A stretch of DNA of 9,856 bases from Verrucomicrobiota bacterium (lineage in GTDB: Bacteria > Verrucomicrobiota > Lentisphaeria > Victivallales > Victivallaceae), in the NCBI GenBank assembly GCA_023459755.1, contig JAEWSS010000230.1, positions 1 to 9,856 on the forward strand, read 5' to 3'. A program made the translations under genes and the position numbers. Position 1 is the stretch's first letter. Every line of letters starts with the position of its first letter. Below are positions 1-7,075 of the stretch, in pieces. Under the pieces are notes generated by a model, which was not told the DNA's origin, searched no databases, and worked only from the letters and a program-made list of their open reading frames with translations.

Positions 1-1
1 C

Positions 2-85
2 GACGGAGCCGCCCTCAGTACGGACGCCGGAACACCGACGGTGGAGACCGGCCGGTCGGCAACGCCTACCCCGTATCTGTACTGA
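2..85 (+). CDS. possible 3' end of an upstream gene (partial, truncated by window edge)
   Basis: A reading frame open from the window edge ends at a TGA 35 bases before the next gene. Its translation is rich in Ala, Thr and Pro and ends in TPTPYLY, like a disordered C-terminal tail. No domain is visible. The next gene encodes an ABC-transport auxiliary lipoprotein, a type often placed after a MlaD/MCE-family gene, so this tail could belong to an MCE protein; that is inference from context only. Another forward frame is also open across this stretch, with similar third-position GC, so the frame choice is uncertain. Confidence 0.28.
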   Translation, partial: DGAALSTDAGTPTVETGRSATPTPYLY

Positions 86-120
86 CGCCGCAACATGAAA
101 CTGCAAACAGGGAAATGGAG

Positions 121-711
121 ATGAACATAAAAATGAAAAGAACCGGAATCCCGGCGGCAATACTGCTGCTGTCGGCAATGCTGAGCGGCTGTTCACTGGG
201 AGACTACCGCCAAACCCGCTATTACGATCTTCAAACGCCGGAGCCGCTGAATAAAATGGCGGTTCAGGTGGAAATCGGCGCGTTTCAGAACAATACCGCT
301 GTCCGCCAGAGAATGTGCTTCCGGACCGCGTCCGGCGAGATCCTGGTGGACGAATACAATAAATTCGTTCAGCCGCCGGACATGATGATCGGCCGCTATC
401 TGGCAATCGCGTTCGGCAACCAGCCGGAGTCGGCGCCCGGTGCGCCGGTGCTGAAAATACGCGGAACCATTTTCCTGTTCGAGTTTGATGTGGAAAAATC
501 CGAAGCCCGCTGCGGAGTGGAGTATGTCATCGAACTGCGCCGCGCCGACGGTACTGGAAAAATCGTTGGAACCGGCAGCGAAATCTTCCGGGCTCAGTCG
601 CTCAACCGCGAACCCGACGTGGTGGCGCGGGCGTTCAGCCGCTGCAGTTTCCAGCTTGCCGGAGCAGTCTATGCGGCGGCGGAGAAAGCCGCGACGGCGG
701 AACAGCAATAA
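121..711 (+). CDS. ABC-type transport auxiliary lipoprotein (PqiC/ABC_trans_aux family)
   Basis: Predicted lipoprotein of about 196 residues. In this family such proteins work with an MCE (MlaD/PqiB-like) protein and an ABC transporter that move lipids or hydrophobic compounds between the membranes. The N-terminus is a basic stretch (KMKR), a hydrophobic core and a lipobox LSGC with the Cys codon at 190-192; the +2 residue is Ser, which favours the outer membrane. The family pattern follows: a YYDL strand just after the lipid anchor, RQRMCFR, a QPPDMM segment before an amphipathic helix, then alternating beta strands and a C-terminal helix rich in Ala. ATG 121 is preferred because AGGG (109-112) lies 8 bases upstream; ATG 115 and ATG 133 are in frame, and 133 would give an equally good signal peptide. 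The TAA is 18 bases before mraY, so they are probably co-transcribed. Assignment is by pattern; the substrate is unknown. Confidence 0.8.
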   Translation: MNIKMKRTGIPAAILLLSAMLSGCSLGDYRQTRYYDLQTPEPLNKMAVQVEIGAFQNNTAVRQRMCFRTASGEILVDEYNKFVQPPDMMIGRYLAIAFGNQPESAPGAPVLKIRGTIFLFEFDVEKSEARCGVEYVIELRRADGTGKIVGTGSEIFRAQSLNREPDVVARAFSRCSFQLAGAVYAAAEKAATAEQQ

Positions 712-729
712 AAGGAACAGATCGACAAA

Positions 730-1833
730 ATGCTTTATCTGCTGTCACTTTTTTCCGATATCGACGGACTCGGCATACTGCGGGTGCTGGACTATATTTC
801 TTTCCGTGCCGCCGCGGCGGCGGTTACCGCCTTTTTCACCGTGATGCTGCTCGGCCCCTATACCGTCCGGCAGTTAAAGCGGTTCCGCGCCACGGCCGCC
901 TGCCGCTACGAGGGGTTGATGCCGGAGGAAATGATCAACCGCGAAAAAGACAAAACGCCGAGCATGGGCGGGCTGCTGATCGTGGGAGCGATCGCAATCG
1001 CCACCGTGCTGTGGGCTAAGATGACCAACCCGATCGCGGTGGTTCTGCTGGCCACGCTGCTGAGTTTTTCGGCGCTGGGTTTTGTGGACGACTACGCTAA
1101 AGTCGCCAAACAGAAACGTGACGGCATCTCGGCAAAAACCAAACTCTTCGGTCAGTGCCTCACGGTGTTGATCGGGCTGCTTTTTCTCTACGCCATGCCG
1201 GAACAGTACGGTGTGCCGCTGACGCAGTTTTATGTTCCGTTCATGAAGGAGCCGTGGTTCTCCTCAAACTTTGTGCTGCTGTTCGACATGGTGGTGGTGA
1301 TCGGCGCCTCCAACGCGGTGAACCTGACCGACGGAAAGGACGGCTTGTCCTCCGGATGTGTGATCTTCGCCGTCGGCGCCTATGCGGTGATCGCCTATCT
1401 GAGCGGCCACGTTGTATTTGCCAAGTACCTGTTCATTCCGCACATTCCGTCGGCCGGCGAAGCGCTGGTTTTTTCGGCGGCAATCGTCGGAAGCTGTGCG
1501 GGGTTCCTCTGGTACAACTGCTTTCCGGCCTCCATGTTCATGGGCGACACCGGCAGTCTGGCACTCGGCGGCGCGCTCGGCATGCTGGCGGTCATCGTGC
1601 GTCAGGAGCTGCTGCTGGCGATCATCGGCGGTGTTTTTGTAATGGAGGCCGGCAGCGTTATGCTTCAAGTGCCGTATTTCAAGTTGACCCACGGCAAACG
1701 ACTGTTCCGCTGTACGCCGATACATCACCATTTTGAATACAAGGGATGGAAGGAAACGCAGATTGTGATCCGGTTCTGGATACTGGCCGGAATCTTCGCA
1801 CTGATCGGACTCGCCACCTTGAAACTTAGGTAA
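730..1833 (+). CDS. mraY: phospho-N-acetylmuramoyl-pentapeptide-transferase (MraY, translocase I)
   Basis: Integral inner-membrane enzyme that transfers phospho-MurNAc-pentapeptide from UDP to undecaprenyl phosphate, making lipid I for peptidoglycan. Length (367 residues) is normal for MraY and about ten hydrophobic segments run through it. Recognised motifs: KTPSMGG (75-81), the Asp pair in VDDYAK (D120, D121), SNAVNLTDGKDGL (194-206), FMGDTGSLALGG (270-281, D273), and the MraY-specific C-terminal P-I-H-H-H-F-E (330-336) followed by KGW and ETQIVIRFW. The His triplet and Phe-Glu separate it from WecA-type relatives. The three Asp residues correspond to the catalytic ones of E. coli MraY (D115, D116, D267). 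Oddity: Lys203 sits where most MraY proteins have Leu or another hydrophobic residue in NLTDGLDGL. AAAGGAA (711-717) is the probable ribosome site, 12 bases upstream. It lies between a transport lipoprotein and a protease-inhibitor gene, not among mur genes. Confidence 0.96.
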   Translation: MLYLLSLFSDIDGLGILRVLDYISFRAAAAAVTAFFTVMLLGPYTVRQLKRFRATAACRYEGLMPEEMINREKDKTPSMGGLLIVGAIAIATVLWAKMTNPIAVVLLATLLSFSALGFVDDYAKVAKQKRDGISAKTKLFGQCLTVLIGLLFLYAMPEQYGVPLTQFYVPFMKEPWFSSNFVLLFDMVVVIGASNAVNLTDGKDGLSSGCVIFAVGAYAVIAYLSGHVVFAKYLFIPHIPSAGEALVFSAAIVGSCAGFLWYNCFPASMFMGDTGSLALGGALGMLAVIVRQELLLAIIGGVFVMEAGSVMLQVPYFKLTHGKRLFRCTPIHHHFEYKGWKETQIVIRFWILAGIFALIGLATLKLR

Positions 1834-1898
1834 TCCGTTCACATCGCGCGCCGGAAAAATCCAGGCGGCGGTGCAACACGTTATACAGGAGAAATTAA

Positions 1899-2297
1899 AT
1901 GAAAAAAACAGTTATCGCGCTGCTGGCGGTTGTGCTGTTCAGCGCCTGCCGAAGCGTTCCGCTTCCGGAGGATGAGTTTGCCCCGGAGGACGGGTCGCGA
2001 ACCGAATCGATCCAGCTGCGGACCGGAGATGTTCTGACCGTCATGCTCAAGGAGAACCAGACCACCGGATACAGCTGGAGCGCGGTCAACAACCACCGGA
2101 TATCCGCGGTCACGCTCAACCACATCGGCGCGGCGGACAGCCAGCTATGCGGCGCGCCCGGATACTGCGAAGCCAGTATCGCCGCCATGAAGCCCGGAGA
2201 AACCACCGTGGTGTTGAATTACTCGCGCCCGTGGGAGGAAAACACCAAGCCTGCGGCCAGCGTCTCATATCACCTGACCGTCACCGACGACAAATAA
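1899..2297 (+). CDS. chagasin-like (peptidase inhibitor I42 family) lipoprotein
   Basis: Small secreted lipoprotein (132 residues). It starts MKK, has a hydrophobic stretch and a lipobox FSAC with Cys17, so it should be anchored to a membrane on the periplasmic side. The mature part carries the three inhibitory loop signatures of the chagasin/I42 fold in order: NQTTGYSW (53-60, usual form NPTTGY), GAPG (85-88, usual GxPG) and RPWE (110-113). Members of this family insert these loops into the active cleft of papain-like cysteine peptidases. A strong ribosome site AGGAGA (1887-1892) is 6 bases before ATG. The gene follows mraY by 65 bases with no hairpin between, so it may be read from the same transcript; a terminator lies just downstream. 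Two further Cys (84 and 90) flank the GxPG loop and could form a disulfide. The target peptidase, host-derived or bacterial, cannot be told from the sequence. Confidence 0.85.
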   Translation: MKKTVIALLAVVLFSACRSVPLPEDEFAPEDGSRTESIQLRTGDVLTVMLKENQTTGYSWSAVNNHRISAVTLNHIGAADSQLCGAPGYCEASIAAMKPGETTVVLNYSRPWEENTKPAASVSYHLTVTDDK

Positions 2298-2318
2298 GTC
2301 TTTTCCGACTGAAAAAAC

Positions 2319-2366
2319 AACGAGTCGGACATTTCCCCGCAACGGGACAATGTCCGACTCGTTTTT
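2319..2366. terminator. strong bidirectional intrinsic terminator between convergent genes
   Basis: A perfect 15-bp stem pairs 2319-2333 with 2349-2363. Its loop can form a further CCCG/CGGG stem (2336-2339 with 2343-2346). On the + strand the arm runs into five T (2362-2366); on the - strand it is followed by TTGTTTTTT (complement of 2312-2320). It can therefore end the + strand lipoprotein transcript and the - strand glycosidase transcript, whose stop codons lie on either side. Confidence 0.9.
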
Positions 2367-2369
2367 CAT

Positions 2370-2400
2370 GCCGGAGCCGGGCAACCCCGCCGGCTCCGGC
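2370..2400 (-). terminator. GC-rich hairpin directly after the glycosidase gene
   Basis: A perfect 11-bp stem (2370-2380 with 2390-2400) starts 8 bases after the - strand glycosidase stop codon. No T run follows directly on the - strand, so alone it is not a classic intrinsic terminator. It lies just before the strong bidirectional hairpin and may help pause polymerase or protect the 3' end of the mRNA. Confidence 0.5.
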
Positions 2401-2408
2401 GGATTATT

Positions 2409-5021
2409 TTACTTCGATTGTTCCAAAGTCAGCGCCACCAGTTCAAACGGGAGCAGACGCCATTCGTTTTCCATGGTGATCGACGCGATCGTCCGCTCCG
2501 GATGGGGATTGGTCACCGAGTAACTGCGCAGCCGCTCAACCGCCCCGGGATAAGCCTCGACACCCGGCATCAGGGTGGCGACTCCGGTTAATGGCTGGGC
2601 GTCGGCCGGAGCATTGACCACAATCTTCTCCGCGGTTCCGTCGGAATAATTCAGGGTATAGACTCCGACTTTGCCGGAGGGTTCCGACGGAATAAGTTTG
2701 GTGACATGAAGAAAATGGAGTTTTTCAGCTCTGGCGTTTATCGGAATAACCACCGTGTCCGGAGAATTTGGCTGAAGCCGGGAACGGAGTTTCACCGTAC
2801 CGCCGTTGAAACGGTCGAAAAAGACGCCGTCCACAAAGCCGCGCATGAAGACCGTCTCCGCCGGCAGAAGCGACGGATCGGACGACTTGACCTCCGGCAG
2901 ACGCACCGCGACTCCCGGCGCCGAAGGTAAAGCGCGGTTGCGCAGCCAGACCCGGCGCATGGCATCCTGATAGTCAATGTCGGGATTGTCCGGGTTCCAG
3001 GCAAACACTCCGGCGCGAATGTAGGAGGCGATCTGACTGAACTCGCCCTTCATCACATTTTCACGCGGGAAAAATCCCGCCCAAGTTGTCTGCAGCATGC
3101 CTTCGCCCCTGCAGTCGCGGACAAAACGGGAAAGTTTTTCCACGTTGCCGGGATCGCGCCACGGACAGCCGATCACCGGAAAACCGTCGCGGCACAATCC
3201 GGCCACGTCGCGGTATTCATCCTCGGTCTCGTAGCGCCAGGCGGCCATAACAATGTCCTTCGGCAGTTTTTGCCGCAGTTCGGACAGGTTGTTCGGCGGA
3301 CCGCCGGCGCCAATGCTGCTCGGCTTGGTCTCGTCGTAGGTGACCAGCATATCCTGCCACATCATCAGACGGACGCCGCGCGCTTTGGCGTGTTCATAAT
3401 AGACCATCACATCATTATAAAAGATGTCCTGAAGCGTCTGCGCCTTGGTTTCGCTCCGATGCGGATAACGTCCGCTCACCAGCCATTCGTCGTGACCGAT
3501 GTGAAAATAACGCGGATTGCCAAACGTATCGCAAATTTCGTCGAACAGTTTGAGCATCAGCGGATAGAGCCGCGGATTAGAGGTGAAATACGCGTAGGGA
3601 TGGCCGGGATCTTCGGCCAGATCAAGATTAACCCCCTTATCGAACAGCCACTCGCAATGACCGAGCGTTGAGATGTGCGGAGACACTTCAATGAAGTTCT
3701 CCTCTGCATAGGCGATCAACTCTTTCAACTCGGCCTTGGAGATGCCGTTTTCATTGCGCAGTTCAGGCGTTGTGTCCCAGTGGGCGCGACTGACCTCGAT
3801 GACCAGATTGTTGATTCTGAACGGCGCATAAACCCGGTCGATCAGCGCCTTGTTGAACTCCAGCGCGTCGGAGGCGGAGTAAAACATCACGCCGCGATAG
3901 TCGAATGCCGGGCGCTCAACTATGGTCTGGCAGTCGATCCCGCCGTCTTTCACCAAAAATTTCAGCGACTGGAGCGCGTAAAACGCGCCGCGGCAGGTTC
4001 CGGCGGAAATTTTTACACCGTCCGGTTCAACCGCGATACGGAAGGCGTCGCCCCCGTCGGCATTGCCGTCAATCCCGGCAGAAACCGCCGGGACGCACCC
4101 GATGTCCTTAAATATCCGGTCGGCGGCGCGTTCAAGCCGTTTGCGATCGGCCTCCGGCACCGCGTCCGCCGCATTCAGCGTAAAGCCGCCCTCCCCGGCC
4201 TTGAACAGATAACGCCCCTCGCCGACGGTGCGTTCGGCCGGTTTGAACAGTTCAGGAAACGATACGTCATCCAAATACTTTTCGCCGTACACCGCAGCCA
4301 CCGGCTCCACCGGCTCACCGGCCGCCGGCGTTGCCGACGGCGTCGAACCGTCCGTTACCAGACGGCAGATCACGCGGATAACATGGTGCACCGGCGTTCC
4401 CGGCTCAAGCGGAATGTTGACGCCGAGCCGGATGCCGTAAGTGCGCTCAAACCACGGATTGTTGCGCAGTTCGGTCGCCTTCAGCGGTTCGCCTTCGACC
4501 ACCTCAATAATAAGTTCACTGTTTTTGTCCGCCGAAAGCAAACGCAGTTTGCGGAATGGCGGAATCCATTCATAACCATGCTCTTTAACTTCATTAAAAT
4601 CGCCTGAAACGGTGGAACCGTCGGCCAGTTCAGCGGTAAAAGTCGCGCCGACCAACGGGGTGGTCTGGAGCATAAGCGGAGTATATTCTATAAATCCCGG
4701 CGCGGCGTCGGCATCCAGCACCCCGGCAAGGTCCATGGTAAGTTCATCGCCGGAAACCGCGGTTGAGAAATTCTGCAGTTTGAACTTTCCCGTTCCGGCG
4801 TTGGAGATCACGCGGCGGGTCACGCCGTTTTCCCGGGTCTGTTCGGTGCGGACTCCGCCGGTGTTGCGGTCATAGAAATATTGTTCCGACCAATCGTTGT
4901 TCACCGCCACGATCCGCGAAGTCTCGGAGATATTCCAAAGCCGATGCGCTATGTAGAGGCCGGAATCGAGACTCTGCGAAATATAGTAATTATCGCCTCC
5001 CTTTTCCTGCGCCCGCCCCAT
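2409..5021 (-). CDS. GH20-like family glycoside hydrolase, multidomain (beta-N-acetylhexosaminidase fold)
   Basis: Large protein, 870 residues in the intact frame. Residues 1-225 form a beta-rich domain I cannot assign, followed by a Pro/Thr/Ala linker (226-240). Residues about 245-370 resemble the GH20b domain that precedes GH20 catalytic barrels (AGTCRGAFYALQSLKFL, then ERPAFDYRGVMF). The barrel spans roughly 372-680 and carries YFHIGHDEW (505-513), matching the GH20 H-x-G-G-D-E motif with the Asp-Glu pair at D511-E512, but with His510 for the second Gly. GH20 enzymes remove terminal GlcNAc, GalNAc or related sugars with help from the substrate acetamido group. Residues about 715-870 form a second beta-rich region (AEKLHFLHVTKL, GVYTLNYSDGTAEKIVV) like carbohydrate-binding tails. 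The frame begins at ATG 5021 without a signal peptide, but an out-of-frame one lies just upstream (5022-5074), so the true gene probably begins at 5074 and this copy or assembly has a one-base shift. The substrate is not predictable. Confidence 0.82.
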   Translation of the reverse strand: MGRAQEKGGDNYYISQSLDSGLYIAHRLWNISETSRIVAVNNDWSEQYFYDRNTGGVRTEQTRENGVTRRVISNAGTGKFKLQNFSTAVSGDELTMDLAGVLDADAAPGFIEYTPLMLQTTPLVGATFTAELADGSTVSGDFNEVKEHGYEWIPPFRKLRLLSADKNSELIIEVVEGEPLKATELRNNPWFERTYGIRLGVNIPLEPGTPVHHVIRVICRLVTDGSTPSATPAAGEPVEPVAAVYGEKYLDDVSFPELFKPAERTVGEGRYLFKAGEGGFTLNAADAVPEADRKRLERAADRIFKDIGCVPAVSAGIDGNADGGDAFRIAVEPDGVKISAGTCRGAFYALQSLKFLVKDGGIDCQTIVERPAFDYRGVMFYSASDALEFNKALIDRVYAPFRINNLVIEVSRAHWDTTPELRNENGISKAELKELIAYAEENFIEVSPHISTLGHCEWLFDKGVNLDLAEDPGHPYAYFTSNPRLYPLMLKLFDEICDTFGNPRYFHIGHDEWLVSGRYPHRSETKAQTLQDIFYNDVMVYYEHAKARGVRLMMWQDMLVTYDETKPSSIGAGGPPNNLSELRQKLPKDIVMAAWRYETEDEYRDVAGLCRDGFPVIGCPWRDPGNVEKLSRFVRDCRGEGMLQTTWAGFFPRENVMKGEFSQIASYIRAGVFAWNPDNPDIDYQDAMRRVWLRNRALPSAPGVAVRLPEVKSSDPSLLPAETVFMRGFVDGVFFDRFNGGTVKLRSRLQPNSPDTVVIPINARAEKLHFLHVTKLIPSEPSGKVGVYTLNYSDGTAEKIVVNAPADAQPLTGVATLMPGVEAYPGAVERLRSYSVTNPHPERTIASITMENEWRLLPFELVALTLEQSK

Positions 5022-5074
5022 GCCCCCACCACCAGCGCCGACAGCAACGCCGCCAAGAAAAAACCTCGCGTCAT
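5022..5074 (-). other. out-of-frame signal-peptide coding stretch of the glycosidase gene (apparent frameshift)
   Basis: On the - strand, ATG at 5074-5072 begins MTRGFFLAALLSALVVGA, a standard secretion signal with one basic residue and a hydrophobic core. It has a good ribosome site but its frame differs from the glycosidase frame by one base: 53 bases separate the two ATG codons, and 54 would be needed. Adding one G in the five-G run (complement of 5023-5027) or the four-G run (complement of 5016-5019) would join it to GRAQEKGGDNYY, giving a plausible cleavage site after GRA. The frame is either broken by mutation or miscalled in the sequence. Confidence 0.75.
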
Positions 5075-5078
5075 GATA

Positions 5079-5085
5079 CCCCCTT
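5079..5085 (-). promoter_or_regulatory. ribosome binding site for the glycosidase signal-peptide start
   Basis: On the - strand AAGGGGG lies 4 bases before ATG 5074, close to the AAGGAGG consensus. No comparably placed site serves ATG 5021, which has only G-rich coding-like sequence before it. This supports 5074 as the original start of the glycosidase gene. Confidence 0.6.
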
Positions 5086-5134
5086 TTTGTTGTCTATATT
5101 CGTCAACATTCCATGCCGTGAAAACAATGACCGC

Positions 5135-5156
5135 CGGTGCGTCGGTTTCCGCACCG
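5135..5156 (-). terminator. possible terminator or 3' hairpin of dxs
   Basis: A perfect 7-bp stem (5135-5141 with 5150-5156) with an 8-base loop lies 14 bases after the dxs stop. On the - strand it is followed by GCGGTCATTGTTTT, so the T run is short and displaced. It may end dxs transcripts weakly, leaving some read-through into the glycosidase gene. Confidence 0.4.
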
Positions 5157-5170
5157 TCCGATCCGTTCGA

Positions 5171-7030
5171 CTACCGCGCGGCAAGTTTTTCCGCTATCGC
5201 CTCCGGCGTCATTCCGTATTCGACGCGCAGTTTCGCAGTCTTGCCGTGCGGCATCACCCGGTCCGGCCAACCGAAAGAGGTCACTCCGCCGCCAAGCTCG
5301 GAAGCAACCGCAGCACCAAGACCGCCGGACACCGCATGATCCTCAATCGTCACAATGCGCATGGTCGCCGCCTGACTGCGCAGCAACTCCACATCCAGCG
5401 GCTTGACAAAACGTGCGTTGACCACCGTACAACCGCCGCCTAAAAGTTCATTTACCTTCTGCGCCGTCGCCAATTCCGCGCCCAGCGCCCAGATCGCCGT
5501 TCCGGAGCCGTGACGCACCACCTGCGCCCGCCCCAGCTCAATCCGGTCCACCGGCGCGGACGGCTCAAACGGCGTCCCGGAACCGCCGCGCGGATAACGA
5601 ATTACGACCGGACGACGCAATTCGTACGCAAAAAACAACATGCGGCGCAATTCATTTTCCGTGGCCGGCTGCATGATGACCAGATTCGGCAGTTCGCGCA
5701 GGAAGCCGAGGTCGTAGATCCCGTTGTGAGTCGGCCCGTCCTCGACCGCGCCGGCGCGGTCAAGCGCGAACACCACCGGCAGATTGTTCAGGCACACGTC
5801 GTGAAACACGTTGTCCAGCGCCCGCTGAATGAAGGTTGCGTAAATCGCCACCACCGGACGCAGACCGCCGGTGGCCAACCCGCCGGCAAAAGTCACCGCA
5901 TGACCTTCGGCGATGCCGACGTCGAACAACCGGTCCGGGTAGGAGTTACGCAGTTCGCTCAATCCGGTCGAATACGCCATGGCCGCCGACACCGCCACCA
6001 TGTCCGACTCCGCGGCGGCCAGCTCCATCATCGCGCTGCCGAACGCATGGGAAAAATTATTCACCGAAGCCGAAGGCAGCACGCCGGACGCCGCATCGAA
6101 TTTGCCCACGCCGTGAAACGCCTCCGGGTCCGCCTCGGCCGGCGGATAGCCTTTGCCCTTGCGGGTGATGACGTGAATCAGCACCGGACGCTCGCACGAG
6201 TCCTTGACATGATTGAAGGTGCGGATCAGCGTCGGAATGTCGTGACCGTCCAGCGGCCCCAGATAGCGGATGCCGAGCTCCTCGAACACCGCCCCCGGCA
6301 GCAGCGCCGACTTGGTGAGACCTTCAAGTTTACGAATTGCCGTCAACAGCCAGTCGTGCCCCGGACAACGATCGACAAAACGCTTGATCCGGTTCTTGAC
6401 CCCGACATAACGGCTGGCGGTAATCAGCCGGTGCAGATAAGACTGCAACGCCCCCACATTGTGCGAAATCGACATCCGGTTGTCATTCAGAACAATTATC
6501 AGTTTTTTACCGCAGCGCACCGCGTTGTTCAGCGCTTCAAACGACAGTCCGCAGTTCAGCGCACCGTCGCCGACCACCGCCACCGCGACTCCCGGCAGAT
6601 CGGCGGCCGACTTCGCGGCCGCGATACCGAGTGCGCTGGAAATCGACGTTCCGGCATGACCGGCAAAACAGGGGTCGGCCGCTGACTCCGCCGGCGTCTG
6701 AAAACCGCAGCAGCCGTCAAATCGCCGCAAAGTACGGAAAAACTCCCGGCGGCCGGTCAGTATTTTGTGGGTATAGGCCTGATGGCTCACGTCCCAGACA
6801 ATCGCGTCGTTTTCCGGGTCAAAGCAGTAGAGCAGCGCCACTGCAAGCTCAACGGTGCCGAGATTGCTCGACAAATGCCCGCCGTTTTCGGAAACCACAT
6901 TAAGGATATAATTGCGAATCTCACCGGCCAGCGCCGGAAGTTGTTCGCCGGAAAGCGCCTTGAGATCGGCGACACCATTTATGTTTTCAAGCAGGGAATC
7001 CACCAACGCACACTCGCTTAATCGATCCAA
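5171..7030 (-). CDS. dxs: 1-deoxy-D-xylulose-5-phosphate synthase
   Basis: ThDP- and Mg-dependent cytoplasmic enzyme that condenses pyruvate with glyceraldehyde 3-phosphate to make DXP, the first step of the MEP isoprenoid pathway. Length (619 residues) matches E. coli Dxs (620). Motifs, numbered from TTG 7030: LLENINGVADLKALS (13-27), GGHLSSNLG (50-58, H52), DVSHQAYTHKI (80-90), GHAGTSIS (124-131), the ThDP motif GDGALN (154-159) to LNDNRMSIS (181-189), FHGVGKFD (305-312, H306), GIAEGHAVTFAGG (372-384, catalytic E375), R403, DGPTHNG (431-437, H435), YPRG (479-482). These match E. coli H49, H299, E370, R398, D427 and H431. Any start must be non-ATG: a stop codon precedes TTG 7030 directly, and TTG 7006 and GTG 7003 are alternatives. 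No good ribosome site is seen. Its own promoter lies at 7076-7104. Product supplies precursors for undecaprenyl phosphate (the MraY substrate) and quinones. Confidence 0.96.
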   Translation of the reverse strand: MDRLSECALVDSLLENINGVADLKALSGEQLPALAGEIRNYILNVVSENGGHLSSNLGTVELAVALLYCFDPENDAIVWDVSHQAYTHKILTGRREFFRTLRRFDGCCGFQTPAESAADPCFAGHAGTSISSALGIAAAKSAADLPGVAVAVVGDGALNCGLSFEALNNAVRCGKKLIIVLNDNRMSISHNVGALQSYLHRLITASRYVGVKNRIKRFVDRCPGHDWLLTAIRKLEGLTKSALLPGAVFEELGIRYLGPLDGHDIPTLIRTFNHVKDSCERPVLIHVITRKGKGYPPAEADPEAFHGVGKFDAASGVLPSASVNNFSHAFGSAMMELAAAESDMVAVSAAMAYSTGLSELRNSYPDRLFDVGIAEGHAVTFAGGLATGGLRPVVAIYATFIQRALDNVFHDVCLNNLPVVFALDRAGAVEDGPTHNGIYDLGFLRELPNLVIMQPATENELRRMLFFAYELRRPVVIRYPRGGSGTPFEPSAPVDRIELGRAQVVRHGSGTAIWALGAELATAQKVNELLGGGCTVVNARFVKPLDVELLRSQAATMRIVTIEDHAVSGGLGAAVASELGGGVTSFGWPDRVMPHGKTAKLRVEYGMTPEAIAEKLAAR

Positions 7031-7053
7031 TTATTTTTAAATTCAAATCCGTC

Positions 7054-7072
7054 AAAAATCCGGCTGACCGGA
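7054..7072 (-). terminator. short hairpin plus T run, probable weak fluC terminator
   Basis: On the - strand TCCGG-TCAG-CCGGA (7072-7059) is followed at once by TTTTT (7058-7054). The stem is only 5 bp, so ending would be inefficient. It lies downstream of the fluC stop and overlaps the predicted dxs transcription start near 7069, so it could isolate dxs from upstream read-through. Confidence 0.45.
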
Positions 7073-7075
7073 CTT

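Noticed and set aside
3675..4607. 310-residue open frame on the + strand opposite the glycosidase
   Set aside because: Antisense to conserved GH20b and N-terminal coding sequence, Arg-rich, no ribosome site or motif.
5075..5170. Glycosidase promoter in the gap after dxs
   Set aside because: TATAGA near 5090 lacks a properly spaced -35, and TTGACG lacks a -10 at the right distance, so no promoter could be supported.
5510..6685. 391-residue open frame on the + strand opposite dxs
   Set aside because: It lies fully antisense to a well-supported dxs. Its translation is rich in Arg, His and Gln with no domain, as expected for a shadow frame in GC-biased coding DNA.
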